Shown piece by piece: positions 33,348-44,954 of a stretch of DNA of 64,000 nucleotides. The stretch comes from Diaminobutyricimonas aerilata. GTDB lineage: Bacteria > Actinomycetota > Actinomycetes > Actinomycetales > Microbacteriaceae. Within the stretch, counting starts at the first letter, position 1; each line of letters starts with the position of its first letter. The position numbers were made by a program, and so were the translations under genes. Below the pieces are notes generated by a model. That model searched no databases. It was not told the origin of the DNA and saw nothing but the letters and a program-made list of their open reading frames with translations. The stretch is taken from NCBI RefSeq assembly GCF_002797715.1, contig NZ_PGFF01000001.1, forward strand, positions 1,945,304 through 2,009,303. The letters are read 5' to 3'.

Positions 33348-36251
33348 GTGGGATCCTCAACCGGGCAGGCGCGGATGGTGGGTCGCGACGCCGAATGGGC
33401 GACGCTCCGCCGTCTCGCGGACGAGAGCGCCCGCGGCAGCGCCCGCCTCGCCGTGATCGGCGGCGAGGCTGGCATCGGCAAGTCGCGCCTCGTCGAGGAG
33501 TTCACCGCGGCCCTCCCCTCCGGAACACTCGTGCTCCGCGGACAGTGCGCCGGCGCCGTGAGCGTGCCGTACGCGCCGTTCGCGCGCGTCGTGCGCGGAC
33601 TCGTCGCCGAACTCGGACTCGACACCGTCCTCGACGCGGCCGGAGCGAACCGCCCGACGCTCGAGACCCTTCTCGACGGCGGCACCCCGCAAGGCACCCT
33701 CGATGAGCGACTCGGGGTCGATCGGCTGAACGGGGCCGTCACGAACCTCTTCGAGCACCTCTCCGCCGACCGGTCGCTCGTCGTCGTCATCGAAGACGTG
33801 CACTGGGCCGATCCGGCGTCGCTCGAGCTCATCCGGTTCCTCGCCCGGGTGCTCGTCGACGGTGCCGTGCTCTTCGTGCTGACCTATCGCAGCGATGACG
33901 TCCCGCGCGGACATCCGCTGCGCCCGCTGCTCGCGGATCTCGACCGCAACCGTCGCGCGGAACGTGTCCTGCTGCCACGCCTCACCGCCGCACAGGTGCG
34001 AGCGCAGGCGTACAGCCTGCTGGGCGCGGTCCCGACCGGCGATCACGTGCGACGCCTGGTGGAACGCAGCGAGGGGGTGCCGTTCTTCGTCGAGGAGCTC
34101 GTCGCCACCGGGCGCGCGCTCGACCGTGGCCAGGTGCCCGAATCGTTGCGCGACGTGCTGCTCGCCCGATACGAAGCGCTGGACGACTCGGCCCAGCGGG
34201 TCGTCCGGGTGCTCGCCGCCGGTGGCGGGCGGGTCGACCACGACCTGCTCGCGATCGTGAGCGGCGAGGCTCCGGACCGGCTCGAACGGGCGCTGCGCGA
34301 CGCGATCGACGCGGGCGTCATCGTCGTCGATGGCCACGGCTACGACTTCCGGCATGCGCTCGTGCGAGACGCGGTGCACGCCGAGCTGCTCCCCGGGGAG
34401 AGCGTGCGGTTCCACACCGCCTACGCGCACGCGCTCGAGACGGGCGGCTCCGACTCCTCGACGCGGGTGACGCGGTCGGTGCTGCTGTCGTTCCACTGGA
34501 GCCAGGCGCACGACAGTGAACGCACCTTCAGCGCCTCGATCGAGGCGATGCAGGCCAGCCACGCCGCCTTCGCGTACGCGAGCGCCGCCCAGATGGCCGA
34601 GCGCGCGCTCGAGCTGTGGGACCGCGTCGACGATCCCGTTGCCTCGTCGGGGATGAGTCACGTCGATCTGCTCGCGCGGGCCGCCGCGTTGTGGCGCAAC
34701 GCCGGCGACATCCCGCGGGCCATCGCGATCCTCGACTCCGCTCTCGCCGAGGTCGGCGACAGCGACCGGGCGCGCGCGGCGGCCCTTCTGCGCGACAAGG
34801 CCGCCGCGCTCGGATTCGACGGGCGCCCCTCGGCGATCGAGGTCTACGAACAGGCACTCGCCCATGCCCTCCAGGTGGACGACGCGACGCTGCGGGTGAG
34901 CATCCTCGCCCCACTCGCCGCGCAGTACATGGTGACCGGCCGTATCGACGAGGCGGTCGCCGCCGCCGACCGAGCGCTCGAGGAGGCGCCGCCGGGAGCC
35001 GCCCGGCACGCCTCCGTCGCGGCGAACGTGCGGGGCAGCACGCGCCTGCAGAACGGACGCATCGCCGAGGGCGAGGCCGACCTCGAGCTCGCCAAGCGGC
35101 TCGCCGGCGAGGAACGCGGACCGCTGCTGCGCTACTACGTCAACGCCTCGGACGCGATGCAGCTGCTCGGACGGTTCGAGCGGGCGCTCGACATCGCGAG
35201 CGAGGGGTACGAGATGGCCCGCCGGGTGGGCGTCGAACGGACGACCGGGGCGGTGCTTGCCGTCAACTCGATCGACCCGTTGTTCAGCCTCGGCGACTGG
35301 GACCGGGCGGACCGTCTGATCGAGACGGCGCTCGAGCTCGATCCGCCGCCGGTCTTCCGCGTCTACCTGCGGCGCGCGCACATCCGTTCGGTGCTGTGGC
35401 GAGGCGATCCGGAGGGCGCGTGGCAGCTCGTGCAGAAGTGGCGCGCGTCGATCGACGAGCTGGGTCGATTCGAAGAGCAGACCCGCGCGGGCATGGCGCT
35501 CGATGTCGCCGACGTCGCCTTCGCCCGGGGCGACCTCGACTCCGCGTGGGAGGCGGCGTCCATCCTGCTCGAGAGCCGCGTGGCCTCACCGGGCTGGGAA
35601 CTGCCCCTCGCGGGGACGGCCGCCCGCGTGCTCGCCGCACGGCGTGCCCACGGCACGGATCCGGCGCGAGCGGCTGCCGACGAACAGCGACTGCGCTCCG
35701 CCCTCGACCGGTCCGCGCTGTGGCCGAGCCTGCCCTTCTGGTCCGCCGTCGTCGACGCCGAGCTCTCGGGACCGGCGGGCACCGGCGACGACCCGGAGGC
35801 ATGGCGCCGCGCCGTCGCCGCCGCGCAGGCCCCCGAAGCTCCCGCGCTCGGCCGTTTGCAGTGCCGACTCGGACTCGCGCGAGCACTCACCGCCCACGGA
35901 GACCGTGCCGAGGCGCGGCGGGAGCTCGCCGACCTGCACGAACAGGCGACTGCGGTCGGATGCGCGCTCATCGCACGCTGGGCCGACGAACTGGCCGAAC
36001 GCATCGCCCCGAGTGCCCCACGCACGACCGGCGAGAACGAGCTCACCGCGCGGGAGCAACAGGTGCTCGACCTCATCGCCGCAGGCGCGAGCAACGCCGA
36101 GATCGGGAGACGCCTCTACATCAGCGTGAAGACGGTGAGCGTGCACGTGTCGGCGATCCTGCGCAAGCTCGGCGCCACGAGCCGCACCGAGGCGGTGCAC
36201 CGCGCGCTCGGGGCGTCCACGGATGACCGGCGTGTCGGCGGCTCACCGTAG
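33348..36251 (+). CDS. Large ATP-binding LuxR-family regulator (LAL type)
   Basis: A 967-residue one-component regulator. The N-terminal AAA-type ATPase has MVGRDAEWATLRRLADES, Walker A GGEAGIGKSRLVEEF near residues 47-61, and Walker B LVVVIEDVHWADP; a long middle region of helical TPR-like repeats follows (about 380-880); the C-terminal LuxR helix-turn-helix is LTAREQQVLDLIAAGASNAEIGRRL with VKTVSVHVSAILRKLG. Such proteins sense a small molecule through the repeat region and activate nearby genes, e.g. in carbon use or secondary metabolism. GTG at 33348 is the start used; ATG at 33375 also fits the domain boundary. Confidence 0.93.
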   Translation: MGSSTGQARMVGRDAEWATLRRLADESARGSARLAVIGGEAGIGKSRLVEEFTAALPSGTLVLRGQCAGAVSVPYAPFARVVRGLVAELGLDTVLDAAGANRPTLETLLDGGTPQGTLDERLGVDRLNGAVTNLFEHLSADRSLVVVIEDVHWADPASLELIRFLARVLVDGAVLFVLTYRSDDVPRGHPLRPLLADLDRNRRAERVLLPRLTAAQVRAQAYSLLGAVPTGDHVRRLVERSEGVPFFVEELVATGRALDRGQVPESLRDVLLARYEALDDSAQRVVRVLAAGGGRVDHDLLAIVSGEAPDRLERALRDAIDAGVIVVDGHGYDFRHALVRDAVHAELLPGESVRFHTAYAHALETGGSDSSTRVTRSVLLSFHWSQAHDSERTFSASIEAMQASHAAFAYASAAQMAERALELWDRVDDPVASSGMSHVDLLARAAALWRNAGDIPRAIAILDSALAEVGDSDRARAAALLRDKAAALGFDGRPSAIEVYEQALAHALQVDDATLRVSILAPLAAQYMVTGRIDEAVAAADRALEEAPPGAARHASVAANVRGSTRLQNGRIAEGEADLELAKRLAGEERGPLLRYYVNASDAMQLLGRFERALDIASEGYEMARRVGVERTTGAVLAVNSIDPLFSLGDWDRADRLIETALELDPPPVFRVYLRRAHIRSVLWRGDPEGAWQLVQKWRASIDELGRFEEQTRAGMALDVADVAFARGDLDSAWEAASILLESRVASPGWELPLAGTAARVLAARRAHGTDPARAAADEQRLRSALDRSALWPSLPFWSAVVDAELSGPAGTGDDPEAWRRAVAAAQAPEAPALGRLQCRLGLARALTAHGDRAEARRELADLHEQATAVGCALIARWADELAERIAPSAPRTTGENELTAREQQVLDLIAAGASNAEIGRRLYISVKTVSVHVSAILRKLGATSRTEAVHRALGASTDDRRVGGSP

Positions 36252-36254
36252 CCT
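36249..36254 (+). promoter_or_regulatory. Candidate -10 element of the DHFR-like gene (leaderless)
   Basis: TAGCCT overlaps the LuxR gene stop and is followed by exactly 6 bases and then the ATG of the next gene, the leaderless pattern seen elsewhere in this window. Confidence 0.4.
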
Positions 36255-36260
36255 GCACAC

Positions 36261-36791
36261 ATGACTCGTGTTCAGTACTACGTCGCCTCGTCCCTCGACG
36301 GATTCATCGCCGCCCCGGGCGACGACCTCGACTGGTTGCTCGCGTTCGGCTTCGAGGAGTTCCAGGAGGGCTACGACGCGTTCTTCGCCGAGGTGGGAGC
36401 GATCGTCATGGGATCGCGCACCTACGAGTTCATCCGCGACTCCGGCGAGGAGTGGGCCTACGCGTCGACACCCGCGTGGGTGCTCACGACGCGCGAACTG
36501 ACCTCCATCCCGGGTGCCGACATCCGCTTCTCGTCCGCGCCCCCGGCTGAGGTGCACGCCGAGGCGACGGCGGCCGCGAACGGACGCAACATCTGGGTCG
36601 TCGGCGGCGGCGTCGTCGCCGCACAGTGGGCCGAGGCAGGTCTGCTCGACGAGATGCTCGTGACGTACATGCCCGTCGTGCTCGGCCGCGGCGCTCCCCT
36701 GCTGCCGCTCTCGGCGACGCGTACGGGGCTCACGCTCGAGCGCACCCGCAGCTACCCGTCCGGCGCCCTCGAGGTGGTGTACCGGTTCTGA
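36261..36791 (+). CDS. Dihydrofolate reductase-family protein (RibD C-terminal domain)
   Basis: A 176-residue protein of the DHFR/RibD superfamily. It opens with VQYYVASSLDGFIA, and contains AIVMGSRTYEFI, IWVVGGGVVAAQWAEAGLLDEMLVTYMPVVLGRGAPLL, all standard for free-standing members that are NADPH-dependent reductases of unknown substrate. It follows the LuxR gene by 9 bases but a -10-like hexamer suggests its own transcript. Confidence 0.9.
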   Translation: MTRVQYYVASSLDGFIAAPGDDLDWLLAFGFEEFQEGYDAFFAEVGAIVMGSRTYEFIRDSGEEWAYASTPAWVLTTRELTSIPGADIRFSSAPPAEVHAEATAAANGRNIWVVGGGVVAAQWAEAGLLDEMLVTYMPVVLGRGAPLLPLSATRTGLTLERTRSYPSGALEVVYRF

Positions 36792-36834
36792 GCCGACCCA
36801 GACGGGCCCAGCCGAGGTCGATCGAGCATGGCGC

Positions 36835-36865
36835 TTGACCTTGTCACCGTGACACGCTCTGTAAT
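36835..36865 (+). promoter_or_regulatory. MerR-type promoter with 19-bp spacer and operator
   Basis: TTGACC (36835-36840) and TGTAAT (36860-36865) are separated by 19 bases instead of 17. A perfect 13-bp inverted repeat TGTCACCGTGACA (36842-36854) sits in the spacer. This is the classical architecture on which MerR proteins twist DNA to activate transcription. The MerR gene itself is the second gene of the operon driven from here, suggesting autoregulation. Confidence 0.8.
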
Positions 36866-36885
36866 CGATCACGGAGGTGGTCCGG

Positions 36886-37561
36886 ATGACCCGAACACAC
36901 GCGCCCGGCGCGGAATCGCGCTTGAGATCCGCGCTCGAATCGACCCACCCGTCCGTCCGTCCGTCTGCAAGCAGCGCTGACCGCGGGAACGCAGCCGCAC
37001 GACGAGTACGTGGCGCCGATCATCGAACGGTGCGCCGTCGAACCCGATTTCTACGTGCGCGACATGCTCACCTGGGCGCTCACGCGTCACGATCCTGCTC
37101 GGACCGTCGACCTGTTGCTCGCCGAACTGGCCTCCCCCACGCCGCAAGCGCGCAGCCAGGCGTTGCACACGCTCTCGAAGATCGGCGATCGACGAGCGTG
37201 GTCGGCGATCACCGTCGAGCTGCTGCACGACGATGATGACGAAGTCGCTCGCGCCGCGTGGCGCACCGCCGTGGGCCTCGTTCCGGACGGCGAGAGGACC
37301 TCTCTCGCTGAACTGCTCGCGACCCAACTGGGTCGCGGAGGACTCGAGCTGCAACGCAGTCTGAGCCGCGCCCTCCTCGGACTCGGCGATGCGGCCTCGC
37401 CTGTCGTGACTGCCGCGATGACGGATCGCCGACCCGGCGTGCGCGCTCACGCCCTCGCCACCGAGCGACTTCTGCGCGACCCCGACGAGGATTTCGCCGC
37501 CGCCCTCCACGAGGCCCGCTGGGTCGTCGCGCTCCGCGCCGCGCCCGACTGGACGGAGTGA
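36886..37561 (+). pseudogene. HEAT-repeat protein gene, out of frame at a CCGT repeat (possible phase-variable gene)
   Basis: The reading frame opened by ATG 36886 (GGAGGTGG 5 bases upstream) encodes TRTHAPGAESRLRSALESTHPSVR and then leaves the family frame at four tandem CCGT units (36949-36964), stopping at 37236. Removing one unit gives a continuous 223-residue protein reading VRLQAALTAGTQPHDEYV, then APIIERCAVEPDFYVRDMLT and HEAT-like helical repeats to 37561, which is what homologues of this HEAT-repeat family look like. A downstream GTG at 37010 could give a 183-residue form lacking the first repeat. Options are an on/off switch by slippage, a fixed mutation, or a sequencing error. The stop is 4 bases before merR. 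Confidence 0.75.
36949..36964 (+). repeat. Tetranucleotide repeat (CCGT)4 inside the HEAT gene
   Basis: Four tandem CCGT units. Because 4 is not a multiple of 3, gain or loss of a unit changes frame; three units restore the family frame. It lies about 21 codons after the start, the usual place for a contingency repeat. Confidence 0.85.
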
Positions 37562-37565
37562 CCAC

Positions 37566-38567
37566 GTGCTGATCGGGGAGGTCTCCGCACGATCCGGCAT
37601 CAGCACGCGGATGCTGCGGCACTACGACCGCGTCGGCCTGCTGTCGCCCTCGGGTCGGGAGCACGGCGCCTATCGCCGCTACTCCGACGACGACGTGCGG
37701 CGCCTGTTCTACATCGAGAGCCTGCGCTCCCTCGGCCTCACGCTCCGCGAGGTCGCGCTCGCCCTCGCCGACCCCTCGTTCGATCCGGCGTCCGTCGTGG
37801 AACGGCTCCTCGTCGGTACCCGTGCACGGCTCGCTCGCGAGCGGGAACTGCTCGACCGACTCGAGCGGGTCCACGCGAGCGCGCCCGACGCGTGGTCGGA
37901 TGTGCTGCGCACCGTCGGGCTCGTTCGCGGACTCGACGCCGAGGACCCATCGACACGGCAGCGCATCGTGCTGTCGGGTGAGGCCGCAGCGCCGGCGGAC
38001 GTCGCGCGCCTCGCAGAGGCCGCGCTACGCGAGACGGATCCGAATGCGGCTGGGGCTCTCGATTGGGCACTCGCCCGCATCGGCGAGAGCGCGGTCCCGC
38101 TGCTCGTGGCAGCCCTCGACTCCTCCGACCCCGACCGCAGACGGCGCGCGATCGAGGCCCTCGCGAAGCACCCGTCGCCCGAGGCGGAAGGCGCGCTCGT
38201 GCAGTCACTGCGGCACGTCGATCCGGTCGTGCGTGCACGGGCGGCTCTCGCGAGCGGCGCGCGCGGCGTGCTCGAGGCGGTGCCGCTGTTGCTCGCTCTC
38301 GTGGCCGACGGGCGCGGCGATGTCGAGGCATCCGAGGTGCTCGGCTCTCTCGCGGTCCGCCACGGGCAAGCGGATGCGGTCGCCCGCTTGATCGCCGACG
38401 AGTCGGTCGGCGCGCCCGATGCGGCCCGCGTGCGGCTCGCGGCAGCGCTCGCGGAGGTGCCGGGTTCGATCGCGGCGTCGATCCTCACCGCCTTCGCGAG
38501 CGACCCGGACCCGAGGGTGGCGGGCACCGCGACGTTCCTCCTCGCGGCACGGTCGCCCGAGGGGTGA
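37566..38567 (+). CDS. MerR-family regulator with C-terminal HEAT repeats
   Basis: A 333-residue protein. Residues 1-70 are a MerR winged helix (LIGEVSARSGISTRMLRHYDRVGLLSPSGR and YRRYSDDDVRRLFYIESLRSLGLTLREVALAL), followed by the dimerisation helix with VERLLVGTRARLARERELLDRLERV. From about residue 140 to the end there are HEAT-like alpha-repeats (AVPLLVAALDSSDPDRRRRAIEALAKHP, ALVQSLRHVDPVVRARAALASG). No cysteine effector site is seen, so metal sensing is unlikely; the repeats could bind a protein, perhaps the HEAT protein encoded upstream. GTG start, 4 bases after the upstream stop. Confidence 0.92.
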   Translation: MLIGEVSARSGISTRMLRHYDRVGLLSPSGREHGAYRRYSDDDVRRLFYIESLRSLGLTLREVALALADPSFDPASVVERLLVGTRARLARERELLDRLERVHASAPDAWSDVLRTVGLVRGLDAEDPSTRQRIVLSGEAAAPADVARLAEAALRETDPNAAGALDWALARIGESAVPLLVAALDSSDPDRRRRAIEALAKHPSPEAEGALVQSLRHVDPVVRARAALASGARGVLEAVPLLLALVADGRGDVEASEVLGSLAVRHGQADAVARLIADESVGAPDAARVRLAAALAEVPGSIAASILTAFASDPDPRVAGTATFLLAARSPEG

Positions 38568-38629
38568 CCACGTGATGACCCGGCGTGCCGTCAGGGGCCT
38601 CCGAGGCGGTCCATCGATTCCGAGCCGGG

Positions 38630-40570
38630 CTAGTCCGCGTCGGTGCGGATGCGCTCGTGCTCGTCCTCCGGCAGCGGGCGGGCGACCGGGATGCGGCTGC
38701 CGAGCACCTGCGCGACCACGTCGCGCGCGATCTGCTGACCGGTGAGTCCCACCTGCTCGAAGATCTGCGACCGGGACGCGTGCGGCAGGAACTCGTCCGG
38801 CAGCCCGAGCTCGGTGACGGCGGTGTCGACCCCGGCGGCGCGCAGGTCCTGCCGCACCCGGGTGCCGATCCCGCCGACGCGCACGCCGTCTTCGATCGTC
38901 ACGACGATGCGGTGCGACCGGCTGAACTCGATGACGCTTCCCGGCACGGGCACGACCCAACGCGGGTCGATGACGGTCGCGCCGATGCCCTGCTGCGCGA
39001 GACGCTCCGCCACCTGCAGCCCGACCGCGGCCATCGGCCCGACGGTCACGATGAGCACGTCGCGGTGGGCCGCCTCGCGCAGCACGTCGACACCGTCGTC
39101 GGTGCGACGCAGGGCCGGGTACTCGACTCCGACATCGCCCTTCGAGAAGCGCACGACGGTCGGGGCGTCCTGCACGGTGACGGCCTCGGCGAGTTCCTCG
39201 CGCAGCGTGGCGGCGTCCCGCGGGGCGGCGATGCGGATGTGCGGCACGACCTGCAGGATCGCGAGATCCCACATCCCGTGGTGACTGGGGCCGTCCGGTC
39301 CCGTCACGCCGGCGCGGTCGAGCACGAAGGTGACCCCGGCACGGTGCAGCCCGACGTCCATGAGCACCTGGTCGAAGGCCCGGTTGACGAAGGTCGCGTA
39401 GAGGGCGACCACCGGGTGCAGCCCGCCGTAGGCGAGGCCGGCCGCCGAGGTGACCGCGTGCTGTTCGGCGATGCCGACGTCGAAGACCCGATCGGGGAAC
39501 CGTTCGGCGAACTTGTGCAGGCCCGTCGGACGCAGCATCGCCGCGGTGATGCCGACGATCCGCTCGTCACGGGAGGCGAGGGTGAGGATCTCGTCCGCGA
39601 AGACGGACGTCCACGAGGGCCGGCTCGCCGTCTCGACCGGCTCGCCGGTCTCGGCATCGATCTGGCCGACGGCGTGGAACTGGTCCGCGACGTCGGCGAG
39701 GGCGGGCTCGTAACCGCGCCCCTTCTGCGTGATGGCATGCACGATGACCGGCGCGCCGTAGTCCCGCGCCTGGGTCAGGGCCTCCTCGAGCGCCTCCAGG
39801 TCGTGGCCGTGCACCGGGCCGATGTACTTGATGTCGAGGTTGGAGTAGAGCGACTCGTTGTTGGTGAACCGGGACAGGAACCCGTGCGTGCCGCCGCGGA
39901 TACCGCGGTACACCGCGCGACCGACCGCACCGAAGCGGTCGAAGAGCCGGCGGCTCGACACGTGCAGGCGCCGGTAGGTGTGCCGGGTGCGCACGCCGTT
40001 GAGGAATCGCGCCATGCCGCCGATGGTGGGCGCGTACGAGCGACCGTTGTCGTTCACGACGATGACGAGATTGCGGGAGTTGTCGTCGCTGATGTTGTTG
40101 AGCGCCTCCCACGTCATCCCGCCGGTGAGCGCCCCGTCGCCCACGACCGCGACGACGTGACGGTCGCCCTGACCCGTCATCGTGAACGCACGCGAGATGC
40201 CGTCGGCCCAACTGAGCGAGCTCGACGCGTGGGAGCTCTCGACGATGTCGTGCGGTGACTCCGAACGCTGTGGGTATCCCGCGAGTCCGCCCTGCTGCCG
40301 CAGCCGGGAGAAGTCCTGCCGCCCGGTGAGCAGTTTGTGCACGTAGGACTGGTGGCCGGTGTCGAACACGATCGCGTCGCGCGGGGAGTCGAAGACGCGG
40401 TGGATCGCGAGGGTGAGCTCGACGACACCGAGATTGGGGCCGAGGTGTCCCCCGGTCTTCGACACCTCGGTGACGAGGAACCGCCGGATCTCCTCCGCCA
40501 GCTCGGTGAGCTGGGCGGAGGAGAGCGCGGCGAGGTCCTCCGGTTCGCGGATGTTCTCGAGCAGGCTCAC
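38630..40570 (-). CDS. dxs: 1-deoxy-D-xylulose-5-phosphate synthase
   Basis: The first enzyme of the methylerythritol phosphate route to isoprenoids, joining pyruvate and glyceraldehyde 3-phosphate with thiamine diphosphate. The 646-residue protein has DTGHQSYVHKLLTGR, the cofactor motif GDGALTGGMTWEALNN...NDNGRSYAPT, FDVGIAEQHAVTSAAGLA (catalytic Glu/His) and DRAGVTGPDGPSHHG. Length is normal. It converges with merR and lies 9 bases downstream of the acn stop in the same direction start-to-end, so it is probably read from the acn side. Confidence 0.97.
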   Translation of the reverse strand: MSLLENIREPEDLAALSSAQLTELAEEIRRFLVTEVSKTGGHLGPNLGVVELTLAIHRVFDSPRDAIVFDTGHQSYVHKLLTGRQDFSRLRQQGGLAGYPQRSESPHDIVESSHASSSLSWADGISRAFTMTGQGDRHVVAVVGDGALTGGMTWEALNNISDDNSRNLVIVVNDNGRSYAPTIGGMARFLNGVRTRHTYRRLHVSSRRLFDRFGAVGRAVYRGIRGGTHGFLSRFTNNESLYSNLDIKYIGPVHGHDLEALEEALTQARDYGAPVIVHAITQKGRGYEPALADVADQFHAVGQIDAETGEPVETASRPSWTSVFADEILTLASRDERIVGITAAMLRPTGLHKFAERFPDRVFDVGIAEQHAVTSAAGLAYGGLHPVVALYATFVNRAFDQVLMDVGLHRAGVTFVLDRAGVTGPDGPSHHGMWDLAILQVVPHIRIAAPRDAATLREELAEAVTVQDAPTVVRFSKGDVGVEYPALRRTDDGVDVLREAAHRDVLIVTVGPMAAVGLQVAERLAQQGIGATVIDPRWVVPVPGSVIEFSRSHRIVVTIEDGVRVGGIGTRVRQDLRAAGVDTAVTELGLPDEFLPHASRSQIFEQVGLTGQQIARDVVAQVLGSRIPVARPLPEDEHERIRTDAD

Positions 40571-40579
40571 GCCGGGAGC

Positions 40580-43423
<2,844 letters not shown>

Positions 43424-43513
43424 GTGTCGTCTCCCTTGCTGACCTGGTCCCATCCTTGCGGCGCGGTCTCCCGCCTGCCAGCAAGGCAAGCCTAAGCCTG
43501 AACCCGGTGGAAA

Positions 43514-43531
43514 TATCTTGATATCAAGATA
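43514..43531. promoter_or_regulatory. 18-bp perfect palindrome upstream of acn
   Basis: TATCTTGATATCAAGATA is its own reverse complement, in an AT-rich island within GC-rich DNA, 91 bases before the acn start. It has the look of a MarR-type operator. Between it and acn the minus strand carries CAGGCTTAGGCTTGCCT, which loosely resembles a DtxR/IdeR iron box but is imperfect. No MarR gene is in the neighbourhood. Confidence 0.65.
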
Positions 43532-43600
43532 AATCGCACGGCTCCGCAGGGCAAGTCGACGCGCCGGATGGAACGGGCGGCGTCGAACGCGGACGGGCGG

Positions 43601-44317
43601 TCAGCGCGCGTCGGCGGCGCCTTCGGGCCGCGCGTAGACAGCCCGGACGAGCAGCCACGTCACCCACAGCAGGCCCGCGTAGAGCGGCACGCCCATGAGG
43701 AGCTTCGTGCCGGCGAGCCATTCGACGTTGCCGCTGAAGTAGAGGGGCAGCTGCACGCCGAGGCGCAGCGCGAACAATCCGGCCCACAGCACGGTGGCCA
43801 CCGTCATCACGCGCATCTTCGCCCGGTCCGCGCGCCACCCCGAGAGATCGGAGGTGAGGAGCCCGACGATGACGCCGACGAGCGGCCAGCGGGCGATGAG
43901 GCTCGCCACGAGGGTCGTGAGTGAGATGGCGTTGATCCAGAAGCCGGGCACGAAGTTGTCCTCGGCGCGGCCGCTGAGAAGAGCGAGGGTCGCCGACGCG
44001 GCGATGCCGATCGCCCCCACGACGGCCGGCATGACGGGAGTGCGGGTGATCAGGCGCACGATCACGAAGAGGGCGGCGACCGCGATCGGCACGATCACGG
44101 AGGGCACGAGGTCGGCGGTGATCGTGTAGACGACGAGGAAGACGAGCCCGGGGAGGATCGACTCGACGAGTCCGCGGACTCCCCCGACGGCCGCGAGCAG
44201 CGCCGACGCCGTTGGTGTCTCGCCGGGCGCGACGCGGGCGAAGCCCGCACGTTGCGCCGCGGCCGAGAGGGTGTCGCTCAGACTCGGCGCGGGGTCCGGT
44301 TCGCGGGGCTCCGACAC
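43601..44317 (-). CDS. DUF3159 membrane protein
   Basis: A 238-residue protein with about six membrane helices (GLVESILPGLVFLVVYTITADLV, IVPIAVAALFVIVRLI, AVVGAIGIAASATLALL, and others) and an N-terminal soluble part (SLSDTLSAAAQRAGFARV). Matches DUF3159, an actinobacterial family with unknown function. GTG at 44315-44317 is used; it lies one base after the DUF3710 stop, so the two are coupled. Part of the conserved DUF3159-DUF3710-dut group. Confidence 0.87.
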   Translation of the reverse strand: MSEPREPDPAPSLSDTLSAAAQRAGFARVAPGETPTASALLAAVGGVRGLVESILPGLVFLVVYTITADLVPSVIVPIAVAALFVIVRLITRTPVMPAVVGAIGIAASATLALLSGRAEDNFVPGFWINAISLTTLVASLIARWPLVGVIVGLLTSDLSGWRADRAKMRVMTVATVLWAGLFALRLGVQLPLYFSGNVEWLAGTKLLMGVPLYAGLLWVTWLLVRAVYARPEGAADAR

Positions 44318-44318
44318 G

Positions 44319-44954
44319 TCAGACGCGCGTGGGGCCGCCGGACGAGTCCCCACCCGTCGGCATGTGCAGCGGGATGAGGTCGCGGGGCGGCATGGGCGCC
44401 GTACCGCGCACCACGACGATGCTGCGGAACAGGTCCTCGACCTTCTCCGCGGCCTCGGGGTTGACGACTCCCTCGCCGGCGATGACGCCGCGCAGGAACC
44501 AGCGCGGACCGTCGACGCCGATGAAGCGTGCGAGGCGCGTGCCGGCGGATTGGGCGCCCGCCGTGACGGGGATCTCGGCGAGGATCTCAGGGCCGAAGTT
44601 GCCCTCGATGAGCTTTGTCGTGCCACCCTGCTTGTGGATCTGGTCGATGATCTGCTGTCGGATCTCGTGCCAGAGCCCGCTGGATCGCGGCGCGGCGAAC
44701 GGCTGCACCTGGAGGGTCGAACCCGCGTAGTCGAGACCGACGGCCACGACGCGCTTGGTGCCCTCCTCGACCTCGAGCCGCAAGTGCAGCTCGGCGCGGG
44801 GCAGGATCTTCACTCCGCCGAGGTCGACGTAGGGGCGGACCGGGTTGGCCTCGCTCTCGTCGAACGGGCCGGCGGTCACGCGGTCGGCGGGAGCCGACTT
44901 CTCGACCTCGGCGCCGTCGCCGGGCTCGCTCTGATTCGCTGCGATGTCGCTCAC
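44319..44954 (-). CDS. DUF3710 family protein
   Basis: A 211-residue soluble protein. Recognised by GPFDESEANPVRPYVDLGGVKILP, LQVQPFAAPRSSGLWHEIR, and GVDGPRWFLRGVIAGEG, hallmarks of actinobacterial DUF3710. Function is unknown. It overlaps the dut stop by 4 bases and is followed by DUF3159. Confidence 0.9.
   Translation of the reverse strand: MSDIAANQSEPGDGAEVEKSAPADRVTAGPFDESEANPVRPYVDLGGVKILPRAELHLRLEVEEGTKRVVAVGLDYAGSTLQVQPFAAPRSSGLWHEIRQQIIDQIHKQGGTTKLIEGNFGPEILAEIPVTAGAQSAGTRLARFIGVDGPRWFLRGVIAGEGVVNPEAAEKVEDLFRSIVVVRGTAPMPPRDLIPLHMPTGGDSSGGPTRV

Noticed and set aside
43483-43510. DtxR/IdeR iron box before acn
   Set aside because: CAGGCTTAGGCTTGCCT shares some positions with the iron-box consensus but lacks a good second half; noted in the acn operator entry only as a weak resemblance.
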